The translations under genes were made by a program, and so were the position numbers. 64,000 nucleotides of DNA. Origin: Ravibacter sp964562455. GTDB taxonomy: Bacteria > Bacteroidota > Bacteroidia > Cytophagales > Spirosomataceae. A model generated the notes under the pieces. It worked only from the letters and a program-made list of their open reading frames with translations. It made no database searches and had not been told where the DNA came from. Shown in pieces: positions 58,331 to 64,000 of this stretch (position 1 is its first letter; the number at the start of each line of letters is the position of its first letter). Where the stretch lies: contig CAZLTN010000002.1 in NCBI GenBank assembly GCA_964562455.1, forward strand, positions 94,376 through 158,375, read 5' to 3'.

Positions 58331-60778
58331 CTAAAACCCTAAACTCACTCCAACCAGGAAATTAGTCCCTGCCTGCGGAAAATAGAAGTTCTCCTGGATA
58401 TGAGATCCCTCTGACCTGAAACCATAGGTATAACCGTTTGAGGCGTACCGGCGATCCAACAGGTTGTTTATCAAAGCCGTCACATCCAGAGACTTTGCCC
58501 ATTTCGCTGAAAACCTGTGGGAAATCCTCAGGTCGTTTACAAAATAGGGATCCAGCTTGCGGGTATCATCCGAAGTGTTGTCCAGGTACTGCTTCCCGAC
58601 CAGCTTGGTAAGTAGTGCTACTTCAAATCCGCCGCCAAAGCTGTAATTCAACTGGCTGCCGGCAACCGTATTGGGAGAAAAAGATATATCGGTCTGCCCG
58701 TGATCGATCACATCATGGTCGTAGGTATCATAGTTGAACACGTACTCGGTGAACCTGCTGATTTTGTTCCTGCTGAAGGTAATATTGGCATTCCATTTCA
58801 GTTGCTTTGAAATCGCCCAGGCGGCTTCCAGCTCTATCCCGGCTCTGTAGCTTTTCGGGACATTGACACGGATAGCGCTCCCTACATCGTTGAGCTGCCC
58901 GGTCAGCACGAGCTGGTTCCGGTAGTCCATAAAATACAGGTTGGCGTTGAAAACAACCTTATTATGTCTCAGCCGGTAGCCCGCTTCCCAGTCATAAAGG
59001 GTTTCATGGGTAGGTATATGCCCCGCCTGCGCATCTACAAAATCGTTGCGGTTGGGCTCCCTGTTCCCTACGCTGAAGGATGCATACACCGACCCTTTGT
59101 CTTCAATATCATAGTTGATCCCGACTTTGGGGTTCCAGAAACCCATCCAGGTATCTACTTTCAATTCGTTGAGGTCATTATCCGTCCCGTCGACCGTGTA
59201 ACCGACCTGGCGGTACTGGAGATCGCCGTACACGTTAAATGCCGGGGAAAGCTGGTAGTAAGCTTTTGCATACAGGTTCAGGTCCGATTTCAATCCTTTA
59301 CCAAAGTAATAACGGTATCCCGTTTCACTCGTGCTGGCAAATCTTGCCCAGATGACCTTGCCGTAATGATCGTTATCGAACTGGTTCCAACCGCCGCCAA
59401 AGCTGAAGTTCAGCTTTTTGAAGCTATTGTAATCCAGCGAAAAAGTAGTGCCGTAATAATGGTTGTCCAGCCATCGCTGGCGAATCAGATCCGACCTGGT
59501 TATCGTATCGTTACCCACTATTGCAGGGGGAAGAAGATAGTTGCTCAGTTTGGCGTTATCCTTATACTGCTCGTAGTAGCCCGCGCCCCTGACATAGAAC
59601 GCGTTCAGGTTAAGCGTCCATTGACTGCTCAGCGTATGCGAGGTGAGCAACTGATACTGGTCCTGCTGGTAATTGTCGGTTTCATTTTCATACCAATAGG
59701 AGTTATAGGTCCGGGGATTGGCGTTCAACAGGTTGTCCGCGTCCCGTTTATTCAGTCCGTTCCTGTCGATATAGGCAAGAATACCCTCGCGGTCGTTCCG
59801 GAACTTAGCCTCCGGCACGCCGTTCCAGGCCTGGTAAGTGCGTTCTTTCCCTGAAAAAACATTGGCCCTTATATAACTCCGTTTACCGTAGTAAGCTCCC
59901 GACAGGTAAAAGGATTTCAGATCGGAGCTTGCCCGGTCGACAAATCCGTCCGATTTTATACGGGAAAGGCGGGCATCGAACGTAAACTTGTCGTTCAGCA
60001 GCCCGCTTCCTACTTTTACCGTATTCTTCCAGGTATTGAAAGAACCGAAGGAGTTATTCAGCTCGGCATAGGCTTCGCGGCGAAACTCGTTGGTATTGAT
60101 GTTCACCGTAGCTCCGAAAGCTCCGGCGCCGTTTGTAGAGCTCCCTACACCCCGCTGCACCTGGATGCTGCTCACCGACGATGCAAAGTCGGGCATATTC
60201 ACGAAAAAGGCACCCTGGCTCTCCGGGTCATTGTACGGGATCCCGTTAATGGTCATGTTGATCCGGGTTGCGTCGGAGCCCCTGATCCTCATTCCCGTAT
60301 AACCTACTCCAGCCCCGGCATCAGAGGTGGTCACCATCGAGGGAGTGAAGTTAAGCAGGACGGGGAGATCCTGGCCCAGGTTTTGGTTTTTCAGGGCTTC
60401 GGCGGTGACATTGGTATAAGCCATACCGGTTTTGTCAGTTACCCGGGTAGCGCTGACAATTACCTCATCCGCCGTGAAGGTGGTCCTTTCGAGCAGGATT
60501 TCAGGCCGGGATCCGAGTTCTTCGACAGAAACACGGACCGGTTGAAAACCGACATAGGAAACTTCTATCGTCCCGATATCAGGCAGGAGATTGTTAAAAT
60601 AGAACCTTCCCGTTTCATCAGTGGTAGTTCCCCGGCTCTGACCGGCTCTGACGGTTGCACCGGGAAGCGGTTGTTTGGTATCTGCATCAGATACTCTGCC
60701 GGATACTGTTTTTTGGGCCGATAATTGTCCCCCGGAAATGAGACACGCGAAAATCAGACAGGCCGCAACTTTACGCAT
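58331..60778 (-). CDS. TonB-dependent receptor, probably for thiamine or a precursor
   Basis: 815 residues. A signal peptide (ending GGQLSAQ) is followed by a carboxypeptidase-regulatory-like domain (about 24-105, VSGRVSDADTKQPLPGATVRAG). The plug has VIVSATR and MRIRGSDATRINMTINGIPYNDPES, and the 22-strand barrel ends in FLVGVSLGF with the terminal phenylalanine. It imports a ligand across the outer membrane using TonB. A TPP riboswitch lies about 97 nt upstream on the same strand, so the ligand is most likely thiamine, a phosphate ester or a pyrimidine/thiazole precursor. Riboswitch-controlled receptors of this type are known in Bacteroidota. Confidence 0.92.
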   Translation of the reverse strand: MRKVAACLIFACLISGGQLSAQKTVSGRVSDADTKQPLPGATVRAGQSRGTTTDETGRFYFNNLLPDIGTIEVSYVGFQPVRVSVEELGSRPEILLERTTFTADEVIVSATRVTDKTGMAYTNVTAEALKNQNLGQDLPVLLNFTPSMVTTSDAGAGVGYTGMRIRGSDATRINMTINGIPYNDPESQGAFFVNMPDFASSVSSIQVQRGVGSSTNGAGAFGATVNINTNEFRREAYAELNNSFGSFNTWKNTVKVGSGLLNDKFTFDARLSRIKSDGFVDRASSDLKSFYLSGAYYGKRSYIRANVFSGKERTYQAWNGVPEAKFRNDREGILAYIDRNGLNKRDADNLLNANPRTYNSYWYENETDNYQQDQYQLLTSHTLSSQWTLNLNAFYVRGAGYYEQYKDNAKLSNYLLPPAIVGNDTITRSDLIRQRWLDNHYYGTTFSLDYNSFKKLNFSFGGGWNQFDNDHYGKVIWARFASTSETGYRYYFGKGLKSDLNLYAKAYYQLSPAFNVYGDLQYRQVGYTVDGTDNDLNELKVDTWMGFWNPKVGINYDIEDKGSVYASFSVGNREPNRNDFVDAQAGHIPTHETLYDWEAGYRLRHNKVVFNANLYFMDYRNQLVLTGQLNDVGSAIRVNVPKSYRAGIELEAAWAISKQLKWNANITFSRNKISRFTEYVFNYDTYDHDVIDHGQTDISFSPNTVAGSQLNYSFGGGFEVALLTKLVGKQYLDNTSDDTRKLDPYFVNDLRISHRFSAKWAKSLDVTALINNLLDRRYASNGYTYGFRSEGSHIQENFYFPQAGTNFLVGVSLGF

Positions 60779-60874
60779 AAAATGAGTTAAGTTAACGAAC
60801 AGGCAAGGGGCCGGACCTATCCTTAGGTTAAAAAATAAACTTGTTTTGAGAAATTGAACTTTGTGTCAATTGAT

Positions 60875-60961
60875 CTCTTTCCCTCCGCCGGCATTACCCG
60901 GATCAGGTTGTATGGGTATGATCTCAGCCCGTTTGGTTGGGCACCCCTTTGAGTCGGGAAC
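60875..60961 (-). ncRNA. TPP (thiamine pyrophosphate) riboswitch
   Basis: On the minus strand the conserved THI-box elements appear in order: GGGGTGCCC, then GGGCTGAGATCATACCC, then AACCTGATCCGGGTAATGCC and GGCGGAGGGA. It lies about 97 nt before the TonB receptor start and directly after a recognisable promoter. Binding of TPP should lower receptor expression; whether by termination or start-site masking is not clear from the sequence. Confidence 0.95.
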
Positions 60962-60993
60962 AAAGTTAGTAACGGAGGATCGGAATAAGCAAG
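60962..60993 (-). promoter_or_regulatory. Promoter of the riboswitch-TonB receptor transcript
   Basis: The minus strand has TTG (60993-60991), 21 nt, then TAACTTTG (60969-60962), matching Bacteroidota -33/-7 elements. It ends right where the riboswitch begins. Confidence 0.7.
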
Positions 60994-61011
60994 GAGAAGG
61001 GGAATAATTTG

Positions 61012-63078
61012 TCAAAGAAACCTGCTTCTGCCTTTTCTGCCGGTTTTTAAACCCACCTGATCATATTCTTTCTGAAGCTCCGCTTTTTCATTGCTGTCCA
61101 GAAGTCTTCCGGACATGGTAACAGGCTCATGAAAGAACAGCTCCGCATCCGATAACCCCGCTGCCAGCGACAGATCTCCCCAGGTCAGTATACCTGGAAT
61201 ATGGACACCCACTCCAAAGTATTCAACTTCCTGACGTGTATCAAAAACATAGCTTGCAGGGGTATGATAGGTATGGACCCTGTTCAATTTGCCGTTCAGA
61301 GCAGCATAAAAAACGCCGGCAAGGCCCACCTCCTTAAAACCGTGAAAAGATACTTTTGCATTCCCGTCCCGGGCGCGTATCCAATCCGCTACTACCGCAA
61401 GCTCTTCCGTCCAATTTCCTATTACTGTTTCTCCCAGCCATAGGGAAGCCCGTCCGTAGGTATGGAGCCGCGCTAGCTTGTCATAATTCTTTGAGTGCTC
61501 CGAGGCCGCTTCTCCCGTTCCCGAAAAATCCACGATCGCTATATTATGGGCCTCTCCAAGCTGCCGGATTGTCTCCAGGGGAATGGCCTGCTTACCGTCC
61601 GCATGAGCTACAATAGCATACTCGCTTCCCGTACCTCCTTTATACAACACCGGCAGCAACCTGCCGTCCGCAGTTTCCAGGATCACCCGGTCCCATCCCG
61701 CCTGGCTTCCCGGCTGATAAACTTCCGAAGGACCGTTAAAAGACCCGATACCCAGGACGGTCCCGAGCTCGGAGCGCTTGCGGGAAACATCCGGGGATTC
61801 CTGCGCATGTTTTTTCTTCAGCTCTGCTCCCACCATCCGGCAATAGGATTCGGTGCTGCGCACAAGGGCATCACGCCGTCCTTCCGGGAAAACCATTAAC
61901 TTTTCCACGGGAATGAGGGTCACCGGCTTCTCATCCCTGGCCTTCCCGTCACCGGTTCCTTTAAGGTGCAGGTCCATCCATCCCAGAAGAGCGCGGCGGT
62001 CGTCAGGGAAATACCCGTGCGGCCGCTCGAAAAACTCGTAGCCGATGTTATCTCCTACCCCGTTCAACTCGAATACAGGCTTCGCCTTGGCAAAGCTTTT
62101 CAGCATTTCGAACGGAAAAAACGTAGGATTTGATTCCTGGTTATGGTTACACATCTTGATGGCGCGCGGAGCTACCAAGCTCAGGACACCCCATTCTTCG
62201 GTAAAGCCCAGTCCCTTCGGCAGCACTTCACATACACAATTATGCGCCATGACATAAGAATCGAACGTACCGACGCTGACTACCGGCATCGCTGCCTTCA
62301 CCCTTTCGTCTATCGCGGCCAGCCACATAGTCTGGTTTCCGCCGCCGCTCGCCCCTGTAGCGCCTATTTTGTTTTTATCTACGTAAGGAAGAGAGCTGAG
62401 AAGGTCTACCGCCCGCATATTATCGGTCAGCTGCATCCCCATGAGGGTTTCGCCTATATTGAGAAGGGATGCGCCCAGCGCCGAGCCATGGTACTCGAAG
62501 GTTCCGTGAATCGTCGAACGCTCCCCGGCTCCCCAGGGATCGATACACAAAGCCACATAACCTTCCCTGGCCAGGGATTGCCCGACAGACTGGTAATTTT
62601 CATAGAGCTTGCCGTTGGTCGAATGTCCCATCATGACTACTACAGCCGGGAACTTTCCTTTCCCTTCCGGCGCATACAGGTTGGCGGTCGCGTATACACC
62701 CGGCCTGGTCTGAAAGTATATATTCCGAACCGTAAAACCATCTCCCCGAAAACTGCCCGTCTCGCGTACGTCAAGAGGAAGGTCCTTAAATGTTTTGGCG
62801 CCTGTATGCCTGACGATCTGCTCCCTGAGCTCAGCGCGATGCCCGCTCCATTCTTTCATTTCCGATGGAACCTGGTATTTCTTGCTCTGGTTCAGGGCAC
62901 GGTGACGGTACAGAGCATGAAGCACGTCGGTTTTGTCGTTGAAAACTGCAGGTAGAGAGTCTGTATCCGAAACCATTTTTCGCCCGGTTTGCGCACCGGC
63001 GCCGGACAAAGGAAAGACCAGGAGCAAGACCAGTTTAACTACGTTTCTATAAAAGGAACGACGATACAGCAGGGACAT
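61012..63078 (-). CDS. Secreted alpha/beta hydrolase, acetyl xylan esterase-like
   Basis: 688 residues with a signal peptide (about 1-30, ending GAGAQ). The first 390 residues are an Abhydrolase_7/acetyl-xylan-esterase-like domain. Its oxyanion segment is MMGHSTNGK, it has CIDPWGAGERS, the nucleophile motif is GASGGGNQT (Ser244), and the acid and histidine are probably in FELNGVGDNIGYEFFERPHGYFPDDRR. The last 230 residues look like a second, degenerate hydrolase domain (VAHADGKQAIPLE, AIVDFSGTGEA) without a clear nucleophile. It probably deacylates plant polysaccharides in the periplasm. It shares no operon with the TonB gene, whose promoter and riboswitch lie in the gap. Confidence 0.8.
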   Translation of the reverse strand: MSLLYRRSFYRNVVKLVLLLVFPLSGAGAQTGRKMVSDTDSLPAVFNDKTDVLHALYRHRALNQSKKYQVPSEMKEWSGHRAELREQIVRHTGAKTFKDLPLDVRETGSFRGDGFTVRNIYFQTRPGVYATANLYAPEGKGKFPAVVVMMGHSTNGKLYENYQSVGQSLAREGYVALCIDPWGAGERSTIHGTFEYHGSALGASLLNIGETLMGMQLTDNMRAVDLLSSLPYVDKNKIGATGASGGGNQTMWLAAIDERVKAAMPVVSVGTFDSYVMAHNCVCEVLPKGLGFTEEWGVLSLVAPRAIKMCNHNQESNPTFFPFEMLKSFAKAKPVFELNGVGDNIGYEFFERPHGYFPDDRRALLGWMDLHLKGTGDGKARDEKPVTLIPVEKLMVFPEGRRDALVRSTESYCRMVGAELKKKHAQESPDVSRKRSELGTVLGIGSFNGPSEVYQPGSQAGWDRVILETADGRLLPVLYKGGTGSEYAIVAHADGKQAIPLETIRQLGEAHNIAIVDFSGTGEAASEHSKNYDKLARLHTYGRASLWLGETVIGNWTEELAVVADWIRARDGNAKVSFHGFKEVGLAGVFYAALNGKLNRVHTYHTPASYVFDTRQEVEYFGVGVHIPGILTWGDLSLAAGLSDAELFFHEPVTMSGRLLDSNEKAELQKEYDQVGLKTGRKGRSRFL

Positions 63079-63188
63079 ATTAATTCAGGGTTTAGTAGCG
63101 GAAAGCAAACGTTCAATTTAGACAAAGAAGCTCAATGCCCTTTCACGAGGCAGATTATTTTTCACGGCAACGTTCCCGGTCTGCTTTC

Positions 63189-64000
63189 CTATTCTATCAT
63201 ATGCCCTACAAACTGGGCTGTATTATCCAGTATCTTCCCCCCTCTTCTGAATCCCAGAGCGCAGGCCTCATTCACATAAAATAACCCCGCCTGATAGGTA
63301 TACCCGGCTTCGTCAGTCTGAAGCGGAAAATATTCCTGGTAAATCCGCGGCTGATTTCCGTATTCGCCCGAAACCGACTCCGAAACATCCCCGCCTTTTT
63401 CTATAATGCTCACATTGGCGCCCTCGCGTCCGAAAAGTACCTTCGCTACACTCTTTTTGTGGGGCATAGCGTGCCGCTCCGTTTGCAGCAGCAGCGGGTG
63501 ATAAGGGTAGAGGTCCCATAACACCTTCAGGATATACTTCGATTGGTAGAGCAAAGTATGGGCAGGATTGAGAACAACCAGTTTACGGTTTTTCACAAGA
63601 CTGGTCAGTATGGACGCCAGCTCCTTTTCCTCGTTCCCGATAAATTCCCAGGGAATAAGCTTAAACCAGAAATCAAACCGTATAAAAGCTGCATTATGCG
63701 GATCATGCATAAACAACCCTTCCGTCTCAGAGAAATCGACCTCATCGATATAGGCAAATGCCACATCAAAACCGGCTTCCCTGGCGGCTTCCATCAGAAT
63801 ACTGACATTCGTATCGTCTTCCGGGTAATCCCGTAATGTCGAAAAAAGAATGGAAGGGGTCAGGTCGTCGTTGAGCAGTCTGATGTGAGCGAAACGTTCA
63901 ACGAGTTCTTCATGTAAAGTATTGAACTGGCTGTTTTCGTCCAATCCGTTCGATTTGAGCTGGGCCCATTGCACGACAGCCGTTTCCGGAAGACAGGTGG
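63189..64000 (-). CDS. Glutathionylspermidine synthase-like ATP-grasp protein (C-terminal part)
   Basis: The frame is open through the window edge (upstream residues read CLPETAVVQWAQ), so at least 270 C-terminal residues are present and the true start is outside. The segments DGLDPQ-like NGLDENSQFN, FIRFDFWFKLIPWEF, LNPAHTLLYQSKYILKVLW and SVAKVLFGREGANVSII match the preATP-grasp/ATP-grasp synthetase family that includes Gsp synthetase and YgiC/YjfC. These enzymes join peptides to polyamine-like amines; the exact substrate in YgiC-type members is not known. The fragment ends HMIE, with its stop 111 nt from the esterase start. Confidence 0.82.
   Translation of the reverse strand, partial: TCLPETAVVQWAQLKSNGLDENSQFNTLHEELVERFAHIRLLNDDLTPSILFSTLRDYPEDDTNVSILMEAAREAGFDVAFAYIDEVDFSETEGLFMHDPHNAAFIRFDFWFKLIPWEFIGNEEKELASILTSLVKNRKLVVLNPAHTLLYQSKYILKVLWDLYPYHPLLLQTERHAMPHKKSVAKVLFGREGANVSIIEKGGDVSESVSGEYGNQPRIYQEYFPLQTDEAGYTYQAGLFYVNEACALGFRRGGKILDNTAQFVGHMIE

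Noticed and set aside
58964..59854. 296-codon open frame opposite the TonB receptor gene
   Set aside because: It is antisense to conserved barrel sequence and has no family features.

Overview
The window looks like chromosome of a Bacteroidota bacterium, most likely a Cytophagales member such as a Dyadobacter or Spirosoma relative; the order is inferred. The signs are promoters of the TTG-N20/21-TAnnTTTG type, a TonB receptor with a carboxypeptidase-regulatory-like N-terminal domain, a probable DUF5777-type barrel next to a Rieske protein and a YceI protein, a DUF2975/XRE pair, and above all many MacB_PCD-FtsX permeases of about 800 residues. No rRNA, tRNA, CRISPR array, transposase or phage gene was seen.

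The window is dominated by one protein family. Thirteen duplicated MacB/FtsX ABC permeases without their own ATPase occupy about half of it: 1-878 (partial), 922-3369, 3523-5922, 5927-8331 (frameshifted by an 11-bp tandem duplication), 8656-11103 (in-frame amber stop), 15711-18110, 18162-20576, 26964-29378, 29445-31838, 34458-36890, 36938-39319, 39435-41885 and 51149-53500. A 13-codon relic of a fourteenth C-terminus lies at 25547. The only matching ATPase (41940-42614) and HlyD-type adaptor (42686-43936) share an operon with three of the permeases. A TolC-type outer-membrane protein (44840-46180), an NtrC-type sigma-54 activator (46325-47680) and an NtrY-like kinase (47680-49005) follow on the other strand. 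A YefM/YoeB toxin-antitoxin pair sits between these two divergent operons.

The most interesting observation is a shared promoter architecture. Upstream of five permease or adaptor operons and of the tolC-regulator-kinase operon lie two 16-bp dyads related to TGTCCG-N4-CGGACA, spaced exactly 21 bp start to start. In five of the six cases a -24/-12 sigma-54-like element (TGG-N8-TTGnT or a variant) starts with its GG 54-55 bp from the nearer dyad. This is the geometry expected for enhancer sites of the NtrC-type activator encoded at 46325. It would make the scattered permease operons, the ATPase and adaptor, TolC and the two-component system one autoregulated regulon. A seventh dyad pair, 22 bp apart and with no evident sigma-54 promoter, precedes cstA.

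Other regions: 11254-15643 carries a secreted protein of unknown function, a DUF4143 ATPase with a double-palindrome operator, and a CE15 glucuronoyl esterase. 21018-24257 holds a PQQ-type sugar dehydrogenase and a CstA-type peptide/pyruvate transporter. 24258-26938 is an accessory patch with inverted repeats, two small unknown genes, the permease relic and an AAA ATPase. 32100-34411 is a Tat-exported sugar isomerase-like / Gfo-Idh-MocA pair. 49178-51134 is a Rieske lipoprotein followed by a probable DUF5777-type barrel fused to a YceI protein at an A8 tract. 53481-54201 is an XRE/DUF2975 pair behind the most divergent permease. The right end has an M28 peptidase, a repeat-bearing lipoprotein, a membrane sensor, a TonB receptor under a TPP riboswitch, an esterase and the end of a glutathionylspermidine-synthase-like gene. 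A GC-rich palindrome (GTAGAGACGCACGG plus its complement) recurs between the permease genes, and one copy has expanded into a 19-bp tandem array.
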